Shown here in pieces: positions 47,216 to 55,883 of a stretch of 64,000 bases of DNA. The stretch is from the NCBI RefSeq assembly GCF_900176365.1, contig NZ_FWXY01000005.1, positions 62,001-126,000 of the forward strand, read 5' to 3'. The translations under genes were made by a program, and so were the position numbers. How positions within the stretch are numbered: position 1 is the stretch's first letter; each line of letters starts with the position of its first letter. This DNA comes from Desulfocicer vacuolatum DSM 3385 (lineage in GTDB: Bacteria; Desulfobacterota; Desulfobacteria; Desulfobacterales; Desulfobacteraceae). The notes beneath the pieces are model-generated. The model was not told the DNA's origin. It was given only the letters and a program-made list of their open reading frames with translations, and made no database searches.

Positions 47216-47258
47216 AGAGCCCCCGGACAAAATATTTGTTCCGAGGGCTCTTTTTTTA
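47216..47258 (+). terminator. Rho-independent terminator of the Vor operon
   Basis: AGAGCCC with CCGGAC pairs against GTTCCG and AGGGCTCT (one bulge), followed by eight T. It ends the operon after the ACT gene. The adjacent 47259-47448 gap holds nothing else recognised. Confidence 0.9.
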
Positions 47259-47448
47259 ACAATGATTTCAGAACCGGCCTGAATCACACCGGGTATGTTC
47301 GCATTTTTTAAGTATTCGATTTAGTTATGCAAATCTTTGGGTAACGTCCCATATCCGCCTGTTTGAAGCTGCGCAACATAAAAATGTTAGGGGGATGAGC
47401 AGACCAAAACCGGTAAAGATGGGTGCACACCGAATATTTACTGCGCTT

Positions 47449-48603
47449 TTATGGTTTTCTCTTGTCTTTGAGGATATTATTAGAAATCACAACACGCTGG
47501 ATTTCAGAGGTTCCTTCATAGATGGTGAAAACCCTGGCATCCCTGTAAAATCGCTCCACATCGTAATCCTTTGTAAAGCCGTATCCGCCGTGGAGCTGAA
47601 TGGCTCTGGCTGTGACCTGGTTGACCATTTCCGATGCAAACAGTTTGGCCATGGCTGCCTGGGTGGTGTATTTTTCCTTACGATCTTTCATGGCAGCAGC
47701 AGAAAGAACCAGCTGACGGGCCGCTTCAATCTGGGTGGCCATATCGGCAATCTGCCAACGGATGCCCTGGTGTTTTGTGATGGCGCTGCCAAATTGTTTT
47801 CTGCCTTTTCCGTATTTAACGGCTGCATCCATGGCTGCCTGGGCCACCCCTAAGGATTGGGCTGCAATGCCGATGCGTCCGCCGTCAAGCCCTGACATGG
47901 CAATTTTAAATCCGTCGCCTTCTTTTCCCAGAAGGGCTGAGGCAGGAACCCGGCAATTTTCAAAAATTAAATCTGTGGTATCTGATGCCCGAAGGCCCAT
48001 CTTGTCTTCCACATGCCCCACCACAAGGCCCGGCGTTTTTTTGGAAACCAGAAAGGCACTGATACCTTTGTGTTTTGCACTTTCATCGGTTTTTGCCGTA
48101 ACAATGACAGCCCCGCAGTTTTTTCCTGATGTTATGAATCTTTTGGTACCGTCAATGATATAATCGTCTCCGTCACGCACGGCAGTGGTGGACTGGCTCA
48201 CTGGATCAGAACCGGCATCGGGCTCGGTCAATGCAAAAGCGCCGATCATTTTTCCCGAGGCCAGGGGAATGAGAAATTCCTCTTTTTGTGCTTCAGTGCC
48301 GAATTTTAAAATGCTTTCACACACAATGGAGTTTTGAACAGACATGACAACGGAAGTGGATGCGCATGAATAGGCAATTTCGGACAGGGCCAGGACATAG
48401 GAGATGGTATCCGCCCCTTCACCCCCATATTCCGGGGGAATCATCATGCCCATTAATCCCAGCTCTCCCATCTGTTTAAAGTTTTTTTTCGGAAATTCCT
48501 TGGTTTTATCCCGTTCGGCTGCCGTGGGGGCAATCACCTTTCTGGAAAATTCCCTGACCATGCTTTGAATCATTAATTGTTCTTCAGTGAGGTTGAATAA
48601 CAT
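47449..48603 (-). CDS. Acyl-CoA dehydrogenase
   Basis: This 384-residue FAD enzyme introduces a 2,3-double bond into acyl-CoA esters. It shows the N-terminal helix domain (FNLTEEQLMIQSMVREFSR), FALTEPDAGSDPVS, WxxT-like DDYIIDGTKRFITSG, and the C-terminal YEGTSEIQRVVISNNIL. The catalytic Glu region aligns with short-chain (butyryl/isobutyryl) members, as expected next to branched-chain metabolism. AGGAGAG precedes the ATG. Electron transfer flavoprotein genes are not in the window. Confidence 0.93.
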   Translation of the reverse strand: MLFNLTEEQLMIQSMVREFSRKVIAPTAAERDKTKEFPKKNFKQMGELGLMGMMIPPEYGGEGADTISYVLALSEIAYSCASTSVVMSVQNSIVCESILKFGTEAQKEEFLIPLASGKMIGAFALTEPDAGSDPVSQSTTAVRDGDDYIIDGTKRFITSGKNCGAVIVTAKTDESAKHKGISAFLVSKKTPGLVVGHVEDKMGLRASDTTDLIFENCRVPASALLGKEGDGFKIAMSGLDGGRIGIAAQSLGVAQAAMDAAVKYGKGRKQFGSAITKHQGIRWQIADMATQIEAARQLVLSAAAMKDRKEKYTTQAAMAKLFASEMVNQVTARAIQLHGGYGFTKDYDVERFYRDARVFTIYEGTSEIQRVVISNNILKDKRKP

Positions 48604-48697
48604 CTGTCTCTCCTTTTCATGCGGATGGGTGCAGTGGGACGATTTTAGGTGTTTTTTCGTCCATGGGCTTGGCTTCTAAGCTCATAAAATTAGTGAT

Positions 48698-49246
48698 TTA
48701 GGGGCTGTAGACCACCACAATGAGTTCCGCATCTGTGTCACCCACGTTTTTCAGATCATGTTTAATGGCAGAGTTGAAATGGAGGGATTCTCCCGGGCCA
48801 AGCCTGTTGACATTGTCTCCCACTGAAATTTCCACCTCTCCTTTAAGGACATAGGAAAATTCTTCACCTTCGTGTTGAAACCCCACACCTTCATGGGCTG
48901 CCCCTGCATCAATGGTAATACGAAATGCCTTGAGATGTTTGTTTTCTGCACCCGGGGTCAGGGGAGAGTAGGCATAATTATCCGTTCGTTTGGTGTAAGC
49001 TTCTTTTCTCTCAGCTTCGGTGCCTTCCTGTTCTTTGAGTAAAAATCCGGAGTCCACCCCCAATGCCCGGGAAATTTGCAGTAGAGTGCCCACAGGAGGA
49101 CGTTTGCTCCCTGACTCCACTGTTTTGATGAATTCCTTGGACAGACCGGTTTCGTTGGCCAGGAAATCCAGGGTCAATTTTTTTTCCAGACGAATTTGCC
49201 TGATTCTTTTTCCAATGGGAATCAGCTCATTTTTTTCCTTTGCCAT
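48698..49246 (-). CDS. XRE-family regulator with cupin domain
   Basis: This 182-residue regulator has an N-terminal helix-turn-helix (IRQIRLEKKLTLDFLANETG with LSKEFIKTVESGSKRP) and a C-terminal cupin barrel (HEGVGFQHEGEEFSYVLKGE; GPGESLHFNSAIKHDLKNVG) that would bind a small ligand. It lies upstream of the acyl-CoA dehydrogenase on the same strand, a likely target. A palindrome lies in its promoter region, possibly its own operator. Confidence 0.92.
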   Translation of the reverse strand: MAKEKNELIPIGKRIRQIRLEKKLTLDFLANETGLSKEFIKTVESGSKRPPVGTLLQISRALGVDSGFLLKEQEGTEAERKEAYTKRTDNYAYSPLTPGAENKHLKAFRITIDAGAAHEGVGFQHEGEEFSYVLKGEVEISVGDNVNRLGPGESLHFNSAIKHDLKNVGDTDAELIVVVYSP

Positions 49247-49274
49247 GTATGAACTCCTTTTATCAAAAGTAATA

Positions 49275-49292
49275 TGAACGAGCGCTCGGTCA
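49275..49292. promoter_or_regulatory. Near-perfect 18-base palindrome upstream of the cupin regulator
   Basis: TGAACGAGCGCTCGGTCA is symmetric except for one pair, with the perfect centre CGAGCGCTCG. It lies about 30 bases upstream of the regulator's ATG. The form resembles sites of TetR-family fatty-acid/acyl-CoA regulators; the bound protein could be this regulator or the TetR protein at 55880-56464. Confidence 0.5.
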
Positions 49293-49413
49293 TTTAATAA
49301 TATTAAAAAAAAAGGATGTCAACCCCCAAGGGGCAGGTAAACATACCTGCCCCTGAAAAGGGCTGTTCCTTCAACGGAAAAGCGTCACATATCTTTTGTT
49401 TGTGACGTGATTA

Positions 49414-50475
49414 CTACAGTTTTTCAATCCAGTTCTCAGTATCTTCGGCCATGCCATATTGGATATTGGTGATGGCTTCATTGAATTTCACGGCCAGTTT
49501 TCCGGGGGTGCCGTCCCCGATGTGCATGATGTTATCACCGTATTTAATTTCCCCCACCGGAGAAATAACCGCAGCAGTACCGGAACCAAAGGCCTCGGTG
49601 AGGCTGCCGTCTTTGTGGGCCTGGGCCAGTTCATCAATGCTGATTTTTCGTTCTGACACTTTCATTCCCCATTTACGGCCCAGCTGAAGAACAGAATTAC
49701 GGGTGATGCCGGGTAGAATACTGCCGTTGAGCATGGGGGTGACCAGTTCATCGTTGATCACGAAAAAAATGTTCATGGCACCCACTTCTTCAATGTATTT
49801 TTGCTCCACACCATCCAGCCACAATACCTGGGCATAGCCTTCTTCTTTGGCCTTTTCCGATGCCAGGAGGCTTGCCGCATAGTTACCGGCGGTTTTATAT
49901 TCTCCAACCCCGCCCCTGACAGCACGGACATGGTCTTTGGAGATCAAAATTTTAACCGGGTTAAAGCCTTCGGCATAATAGGCTCCCACCGGGGAAAGAA
50001 GGACAAAGTATCGATAGGTGTGTGAGGCCCGAACGCCCAGGAACGGGTCTGTTGCAAACACCGTGGGACGGATATAAAGGGAGGTACCCGGGGTTTCGGG
50101 AATCCACTCTTTTTCAACCTTTAAAAGTTCTTTTAACGCTTCAAGGGCAAAGGCTTCATCTATCTCTGGGATACAAAGACCCCGGGCAGAGCTGTTAAGG
50201 CGTTTAAAATTTTCCTGGGGCCTGAACAGCTGAATCTCTCCCTTGGCTGTTTTGTATGCTTTTAATCCTTCAAAAATGGTCTGGCCATAGTGAAGTGTCA
50301 TGGTGGCAGGGGAAATTGAAAAATTATGCAGGGGTTCAATGCGGGCATTGTGCCACCCTTTTTCCGGATTGTAATCCATATTAAACATGTGATCGGTGAA
50401 TATGGTACCAAAGCCCAGAGCTGAATCCTCCGGTCTTTTTCCCTGTTTTTCTACTCGGGTAATGGATATGTCCAT
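49414..50475 (-). CDS. ilvE: Branched-chain amino acid aminotransferase
   Basis: This 353-residue fold-type IV PLP enzyme interconverts leucine, isoleucine and valine with their 2-oxoacids. The motifs are LHYGQTIFEGLKAYKT, GEYKTAGNYAASLLA (Schiff-base Lys), LWLDGVEQKYIEEVGAMNIF, and the phosphate-binding ITRNSVLQL. GGGAGG precedes the ATG at 50475, preferred over the TTG two codons earlier. It can feed the Vor enzyme with branched 2-oxoacids. The 50482-50700 gap toward the divergent gene has a promoter for the latter. Confidence 0.95.
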   Translation of the reverse strand: MDISITRVEKQGKRPEDSALGFGTIFTDHMFNMDYNPEKGWHNARIEPLHNFSISPATMTLHYGQTIFEGLKAYKTAKGEIQLFRPQENFKRLNSSARGLCIPEIDEAFALEALKELLKVEKEWIPETPGTSLYIRPTVFATDPFLGVRASHTYRYFVLLSPVGAYYAEGFNPVKILISKDHVRAVRGGVGEYKTAGNYAASLLASEKAKEEGYAQVLWLDGVEQKYIEEVGAMNIFFVINDELVTPMLNGSILPGITRNSVLQLGRKWGMKVSERKISIDELAQAHKDGSLTEAFGSGTAAVISPVGEIKYGDNIMHIGDGTPGKLAVKFNEAITNIQYGMAEDTENWIEKL

Positions 50476-50612
50476 TTGCAAACCTCCCTTAAAATATGTA
50501 TGTATATATGCTTTTTATCAATCATATATGGTAAGTTGAATATATGATCTTGAAGCAAGGTCTTTGTCAAGGAAATTTGTTCAAATGGTCTATTTTTCAA
50601 ATTGCCCCCGGT

Positions 50613-50641
50613 TTGACAAAAGCCGATTTGTCTAATAAATA
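50613..50641 (+). promoter_or_regulatory. Predicted promoter of the homocysteine methyltransferase gene
   Basis: A perfect TTGACA (50613-50618) is followed by a 17-base spacer and an AT-rich TAAATA. The -10 is poor, so confidence is moderate. Confidence 0.45.
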
Positions 50642-50700
50642 TGGTGGGCCATTCTGCCCGCAATGAAGATCATAATAAAAAAATGAAAGGAACAGATAAG

Positions 50701-51573
50701 ATGAATATTCTGGATAAGGTAAAAGAAAGCGGATTGATATTTGACGGAGCCATGGGGTCCATGCTCATTGCAGCAGGCCTCAAGGGCGGTAAAATATCAG
50801 AGCTGTGGAATCTTGAAAACCCCCAAATAATAGAAGATGTCCATAAAGCTTATTTTGATGCCGGTTCCCATGTGGCAGTGACCAACAGCTTTGGAGCATC
50901 CCCCTTTAAATTAAAAAAAATGGGAATTGATGCAGATCCTGAAAAGATCAATATGGCGGCTGTGGAGATCGCCAAAAGAGCTGCCGGGCCGGATCAGTAT
51001 GTGGCAGGGGATATGGGGCCGTTGGGAGAGATGCTCCAGCCTGCGGGCCTGCTCACAGAGGAAGAAGCTGAAAAACATTATGTAGAGCAGGCCGGTTTTC
51101 TGGCCGAGGGCATTGATTTTTTTATCCTTGAAACTTTTTTTGATCTTAACGAGATTTTGGCTGCCATAAGGGCCATTCGCAGCATATCGGATCTGCCCAT
51201 CTTTGCCACCATGACTTTTCAACAAAAACCCACCGGTTTTTTTACCCTCATGGGAAACAAACCCGGTGACAGCATGAATAAGCTGGTGGAAGCCGGTGCC
51301 TCGGTGGTGGGGGCCAATTGTTCCCTTGCCAGTGACACCATGGTGGAACTTGCAAAGATAATCCGTGACAGCGTTGATGTGCCTGTGATGATTCAACCCA
51401 ATGCCGGTGCCCCCAAAAAAATGGGAGACACGGTGATTTACCCTGAAACAGTGGATTATTTTTGTAATAATATGATGGCGCTGAAGGAGATGGGAGTTGA
51501 TGTGGTGGGGGGATGCTGCGGCACCACTCCTGATTTCATCCGGGCCATTGCGGATAAAATTGCAGCCGGATAA
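50701..51573 (+). CDS. Stand-alone homocysteine S-methyltransferase (MetH N-terminal domain type)
   Basis: This 290-residue TIM barrel resembles the homocysteine-binding domain of MetH, with IFDGAMGSMLIAAGL, VTNSFGASPFKL, and zinc-binding Cys in GANCSLASD and GGCCGTTPD. The folate, cobalamin and activation domains are absent, so it needs a separate corrinoid protein, or uses another methyl donor. The frame is open from 50641, but AAAGGA (50686-50691) fits the ATG at 50701. It stands between ilvE and the restriction-modification pair. The real substrate may differ from homocysteine. Confidence 0.88.
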   Translation: MNILDKVKESGLIFDGAMGSMLIAAGLKGGKISELWNLENPQIIEDVHKAYFDAGSHVAVTNSFGASPFKLKKMGIDADPEKINMAAVEIAKRAAGPDQYVAGDMGPLGEMLQPAGLLTEEEAEKHYVEQAGFLAEGIDFFILETFFDLNEILAAIRAIRSISDLPIFATMTFQQKPTGFFTLMGNKPGDSMNKLVEAGASVVGANCSLASDTMVELAKIIRDSVDVPVMIQPNAGAPKKMGDTVIYPETVDYFCNNMMALKEMGVDVVGGCCGTTPDFIRAIADKIAAG

Positions 51574-51606
51574 TGTCTTTTAAACTGAACTTAGGATGGT
51601 AATTCT

Positions 51607-52320
51607 TTGGCAAACAAAAAAACGTGGATAAAAGAATCAGAAGGTCAAAACCTTAAATTCCGGCGTGAAACACTTTTGAATTATGCAATGAACAGATGGG
51701 GACTTAATAAGGCATACAGTGTCGGAGCCACATCTGAGCTTATCAGAAGCTGTGCGCCCGGGACCTTTGACGAGTGGGAAGCTTTTTATTTTGAGTTTGC
51801 CAGGCAAAAGAAAAAAGACGGCATTGGAATTACCAGGGAATACATTTCAGATTTGGGGAGAAAACTTTATGTCAAGCTTTCTGAAGTGGTTCAAAATGAA
51901 CTTGAATCCATTTCAGAGCAAGAGTGCATTGATTATGTTTATAATCTGGTTTTAAACAGAACCTATGAAGGTTATAGGACTGAGATTGAAACAATTTACG
52001 GGCAACTTGAAGGATGTCTTGATTACAAAATTCAACCTGCCCCCGATGAATGGGACAGACATTTTGGTGTTGATTTTTTTATTCAGGTTAAAGATGCTTA
52101 TCTTGGGCTCCAGATAAAACCAATTTCTGCTGAAAATTCCATTAATAACTATCAATGGGTTGAAATCCATAGAAAGAAGCATTTAAAATTCCAAAAGAAA
52201 TTTTTGGGAAAAGTTTTTTTTGTATATTCCATTAAAGCCCGGGGAAAGAAAAAAACAATTTACAATGTAGAAGTGATTGATGAAATAAAATCTGAAATTA
52301 GACGTCTGGAGGCCCTGTGA
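51607..52320 (+). CDS. Type II restriction endonuclease, MjaI-like
   Basis: This 237-residue protein resembles the RE_MjaI family, whose prototype cuts CTAG. A PD-(D/E)XK-like catalytic region reads DFFIQVKDAYLGLQIKP (Asp, then Gln-x-Lys), in the second half. It starts with TTG at 51607 with AGGATGG upstream. The gene is AT-rich compared with neighbours. Its stop overlaps the start of the methyltransferase gene, as expected of a restriction-modification pair. Family assignment is from recognition of motifs; recognition sequence is inferred. Confidence 0.65.
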   Translation: MANKKTWIKESEGQNLKFRRETLLNYAMNRWGLNKAYSVGATSELIRSCAPGTFDEWEAFYFEFARQKKKDGIGITREYISDLGRKLYVKLSEVVQNELESISEQECIDYVYNLVLNRTYEGYRTEIETIYGQLEGCLDYKIQPAPDEWDRHFGVDFFIQVKDAYLGLQIKPISAENSINNYQWVEIHRKKHLKFQKKFLGKVFFVYSIKARGKKKTIYNVEVIDEIKSEIRRLEAL

Positions 52321-53450
52321 TGAAAAGCGAACACAGGGTAATATTTTCCGATGCCCGGAATTTAAATTCCTTGTCCAATGATTCCATTGATCTTGTTGTC
52401 ACATCTCCTCCCTATCCCATGATCAGTATGTGGGACAATCTGTTCATCAATATGAATCCAGATATTCAAAGGGTATTGGATCAAGGTTGTGGTAATATCG
52501 CCTTTGAACTTATGCATTTGGAATTGGACAAGGTGTGGCAGGAGCTTGACAGGGTTGTCAAGCCCTCGGGATTTGTGTGTATAAATATTGGAGATGCCAC
52601 CCGCACCGTCGGTAAGCAGTTTCAGTTATATTCAAACCATTCACGCATAACATCTGCACTGACCCGGCTTTCATTTCAATCATTACCGGTGATTCTCTGG
52701 AAAAAAGCAACCAACTCTCCCAATAAATTCATGGGTTCAGGCATGCTCCCGGCAGGGGCCTATGTTACCCTGGAACATGAATATATTATGATTTTTAGAA
52801 AAGGGGGAAAACGTGAATTTAAGACACCGGAGCAGAAACAAACCAGAAATGAAAGTGCTATTTTCTGGGAAGAAAGAAATCGCTGGTTTTCAGACACATG
52901 GGACATTAAAGGGGTCAGGCAGAAGATGGGGCCGGGAAAATCAAGGGACCGGAATGCTGCATATCCCTTTGAATTGCCCCATCGATTAATTAACATGTAT
53001 TCAGTAAAAGATGATACCGTTCTTGATCCATTTCTGGGCACCGGCACCACTACTTTTGCGGCCATGGCATCGGAACGAAATTCCTTGGGAGTTGAGTGTG
53101 ATAACCATTTTTCAGATGTCATTCGCGAAGGGTTAAAGAATACAAAACAGTTATCCAACAAAACCCTTGTTCAGCGAATTGAAAAGCATCTGGATTTTGT
53201 TAAAGAGTATCAGCAGAATAAAAAAATATTGAAGCATGAAAATCACACTTATGGGTTTCCAGTGATGACAAAGCAGGAAAGCAGATTAAAATTTAACCTT
53301 GTGAAAGATATTTGTTCATCCAATTTGAATAAAATGGTTGTTGAGTACGAAGATTTTTCAATTTCCCATAAAACCAAACGGGACAATGTAAAATTTTATC
53401 GTGAATCCAATTTGTTTTCCGGAAAGCAGATGAATCTCTTTGATTTGTAA
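52320..53450 (+). CDS. DNA methyltransferase (probable N4-cytosine) of the type II system
   Basis: This 376-residue class beta methyltransferase has the catalytic motif IV first (VVTSPPYPM, SPPY form, typical of N4-cytosine enzymes) and the SAM-binding motif I (DPFLGTGTTTFAAM) near residue 240. It would protect the site cut by the adjacent endonuclease. The ATG at 52320 overlaps the endonuclease stop (TGATG), with GGAGG about 7 bases upstream. The C-terminal 90 residues (DICSSNLNKMVVEYEDFSI) have no recognised motif and may bind DNA. It ends exactly where a family B repeat begins. Confidence 0.88.
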   Translation: MKSEHRVIFSDARNLNSLSNDSIDLVVTSPPYPMISMWDNLFINMNPDIQRVLDQGCGNIAFELMHLELDKVWQELDRVVKPSGFVCINIGDATRTVGKQFQLYSNHSRITSALTRLSFQSLPVILWKKATNSPNKFMGSGMLPAGAYVTLEHEYIMIFRKGGKREFKTPEQKQTRNESAIFWEERNRWFSDTWDIKGVRQKMGPGKSRDRNAAYPFELPHRLINMYSVKDDTVLDPFLGTGTTTFAAMASERNSLGVECDNHFSDVIREGLKNTKQLSNKTLVQRIEKHLDFVKEYQQNKKILKHENHTYGFPVMTKQESRLKFNLVKDICSSNLNKMVVEYEDFSISHKTKRDNVKFYRESNLFSGKQMNLFDL

Positions 53451-53513
53451 CTCAACTTTCGGGCTTCATTTCAAAGCCAGCATTTTTAAATGTACCGATG
53501 GGCTCAGTGTGCC
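53450..53513 (-). repeat. Family B repeat fragment, fused to family A
   Basis: CTCAACTTTCGGGCTTCATT (from 53451), then TTAAATGTACCGATGGGCTC, is the reverse complement of the right end of family B (36121-36176, 41755-41817). It starts on the stop codon of the methyltransferase gene and runs directly into a family A copy at about 53514. Confidence 0.8.
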
Positions 53514-53660
53514 AAGAACCGGACAATTGAGCTGTCTACAGTTCCGGTCCGGGCCCATTGCCCATCGGGGGGTGGCGGCGGTATAATACCATTTTTCAAG
53601 TTTTGTTGTGGGCGGGCCGAGGCCGGAATACGGTCTGCCCGTGGCAGTTATTTAGAACTG
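53514..53660 (+). repeat. Family A repeat, copy 4, with family C tail
   Basis: From AAGAACCGGACAATTGAGCT it carries the core CTGTCTACAGTTCCGG and the right arm (CCCATTGCCCATCGGGGGGT). It then switches to the family C tail (GTTGTGGGCGGGCCGAGGCC, GGTCTGCCCGTGGCAGTT). The left arm was replaced by the family B fragment. Confidence 0.78.
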
Positions 53661-53696
53661 AGCACTCTAAATCCCATAGCTTTGGCCATACATTTC

Positions 53697-55883
53697 TTAA
53701 CGGCGCCGGGTTGAATATTCACACATGCAGGCCAGGGCCCTGACGGCCCGTTCCGGTGAGGGGAACAGAACTGTTTTATAGCGATCTTCTACAGTGCCCT
53801 GGAGCATTTTTGACGTGGCATCGGACATGAGGCTCACACCGAGTATGGGTTTTTGATATTGATTGACCAGTTCCTTGACGCGATGGTTAAAATCCCGGTC
53901 AAACTCCTGTAGAGCCTTTTTCATGGAGTCCATTTCTTTTTTGTCAAAATCAGGGTCAGATTGAGCCACCGACGCCAACATTTTATCTGCAAAAATACGT
54001 TTTCCATCAATACCCAGATGGATAACAGCATCACACCCCTCCCATTCAAGAAGCGCCTCCATGGCCACCAGAGGAATATTTGTATCAAATTCTCCCACCA
54101 CATCAATGGGGTTGCTTTTGCTCCAATAGTCGGGCAAAAGTGCATTGAGCTTTTCCAGGATATTATCAGGCAAATCAGCAAGTTCAAGTCCATTTTCGTT
54201 GCAAAGATCTGAAGTGACCACCCCCCAGCCTCCCCCCAATGTAACAATGCCCACCCGGTTACCCGCAGGCAGGGGCAGGGAAGAAAATACAACGGCGGCA
54301 TCCACCATTTCCATGGGTTTCTTCACCTGAATAATGCCGGCCTGGCGGCAGGCGGCATCAAACACCACTCCGTCGGATGCCATGGCGCCGGAATGACTGG
54401 CAGCAGCCCTGGAACCTGCTTCGGTGCGCCCTCCTTTTAACATTATCACCGGCTTCTTTCTGGAAACCCGGGCCGCAGCACTGAAAAAACGGTGACCGTC
54501 TTTGATGCTTTCAAGGTAAAGCACCACGGTTTGTGTTTTTTCATCTATTTCAAAAAGCTCCATATAATCTTCCACCGTTACCATGCCTTCATTGCCGGAG
54601 CCGCTGTAGGCACGCATTCCAAGTCCATGTTGGTCTGCAAAATTAAGCAATTGCACCCCAAGATTACCAGATTGGGATACCAGGGCTGTGCCCCCCGGCA
54701 TTGGATGGGTATGGGAGCTTGTGCAAAAGAATTTTTTATGGGGGGAACAGATTCCCATGGTATTGGGACCAAGAATAATAATACCTGCCCGGGCTGCTGC
54801 TTGAACAATTTTCTCTTCCAGAAGTCTACCTTCTTTTCCAGTTTCACTGAAACCCGAGGTGATAAGTAGCATTCCCTTGATTCCCTTTTCCTTAAGCTGT
54901 GGAATCAGATCCACCACCCGGGCTGCCGGAATCGTTACCACTGCCAGATCCACTGACTCCTTGATATCGGATAGTTGGCGATATACCGATTTTCCCAGAA
55001 TACGCCCACCGCCGGGATTAACCATATAAATGTGACCTTCATATCCGCCGCTGATGGTGTTGCTGGGTAAAAGGTTCCCCCATTTGCCAATGGTGCCGGA
55101 AGCGCCGATATACGCAACGGAATTTGGGAAAAAAAGTTTACTTAACTGTTTTTTATCAATGGGGGGGCGGGAGTTGATTTTTTGCACTGGTGTTCCGATT
55201 TTCACCAGGGCATCCACCCCCACAAGATCCCCCGTGGGTGTGGCAATGAGAGGATTGATGTCAACTTCCTGAATTTCCGGACAGTGGGTGGCAAGGCGGG
55301 AAAGCCCCATAAGGGTGGATTCAATTTTTTTGAAATCCACGGCAACTTCCCCCCTGAATGGGCCCAGCATCTTTTTCCCTGAAATTTCAGACACCATGGT
55401 AATAATGTCATTGTGGGACAGGGGGGCCAGACGAAACACCACATCGTGCAGGGCTTCGGTGAAAATTCCCCCAAGGCCGAACACGATCACAGCCCCGAAA
55501 TGGGGATCTTTGAACATGCCTGCCACAAACTCCCGTTTTCCCTGAATCATGGGTTGAATCAATACGCCTTCCAGTTGTACAGGTGCTTTTTCAAATATAT
55601 CCAAAGCCGCCTGTTGAACAGCTTTGGATGAAAAAAGTCCCGGTTTTACCAGTCCCAGTTCAGATTTATGGGCAATTTCCTTGCCGCATCCCTTGAGTAC
55701 CAAAGGAAATTCCATGGTTTCGGCAATGGCAATTGCTTCTTGGGCGTTGCCAGCCATATTATTTGAAACCATGGGAATATCATATGCATTTAAAATGTCG
55801 CCGGCGTCCTTTTCTGAAAGAATGGTGACCTTCTGCGCCATGGCAGTGTTTATTTTTTGTTCTACCCAGTTCGGTTGATTCAT
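53697..55883 (-). CDS. Acyl-CoA synthetase (ADP-forming), ATP-grasp and CoA-binding parts fused
   Basis: This 728-residue enzyme converts acyl-CoA, ADP and phosphate to acid, CoA and ATP, saving energy in fermentation. The ATP-grasp part comes first (about 1-235: FPLVLKGCGKEIAHKSELG, IVFGLGGIF), then the CoA-binding and ligase parts (SVAYIGASGTIGKWGNLLPS; LGPNTMGICS; phosphohistidine ASHSGAMASD near 494). This is the order reverse to the usual alpha-beta fusion. The stop of the TetR gene overlaps its ATG (ATGA), so the two are co-transcribed. The substrate is probably a branched or aromatic acyl-CoA made by the local oxidoreductases (inference). Confidence 0.9.
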   Translation of the reverse strand: MNQPNWVEQKINTAMAQKVTILSEKDAGDILNAYDIPMVSNNMAGNAQEAIAIAETMEFPLVLKGCGKEIAHKSELGLVKPGLFSSKAVQQAALDIFEKAPVQLEGVLIQPMIQGKREFVAGMFKDPHFGAVIVFGLGGIFTEALHDVVFRLAPLSHNDIITMVSEISGKKMLGPFRGEVAVDFKKIESTLMGLSRLATHCPEIQEVDINPLIATPTGDLVGVDALVKIGTPVQKINSRPPIDKKQLSKLFFPNSVAYIGASGTIGKWGNLLPSNTISGGYEGHIYMVNPGGGRILGKSVYRQLSDIKESVDLAVVTIPAARVVDLIPQLKEKGIKGMLLITSGFSETGKEGRLLEEKIVQAAARAGIIILGPNTMGICSPHKKFFCTSSHTHPMPGGTALVSQSGNLGVQLLNFADQHGLGMRAYSGSGNEGMVTVEDYMELFEIDEKTQTVVLYLESIKDGHRFFSAAARVSRKKPVIMLKGGRTEAGSRAAASHSGAMASDGVVFDAACRQAGIIQVKKPMEMVDAAVVFSSLPLPAGNRVGIVTLGGGWGVVTSDLCNENGLELADLPDNILEKLNALLPDYWSKSNPIDVVGEFDTNIPLVAMEALLEWEGCDAVIHLGIDGKRIFADKMLASVAQSDPDFDKKEMDSMKKALQEFDRDFNHRVKELVNQYQKPILGVSLMSDATSKMLQGTVEDRYKTVLFPSPERAVRALACMCEYSTRRR

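Noticed and set aside
47395-47853. A 152-codon plus-strand frame
   Set aside because: It is antisense to the acyl-CoA dehydrogenase gene.
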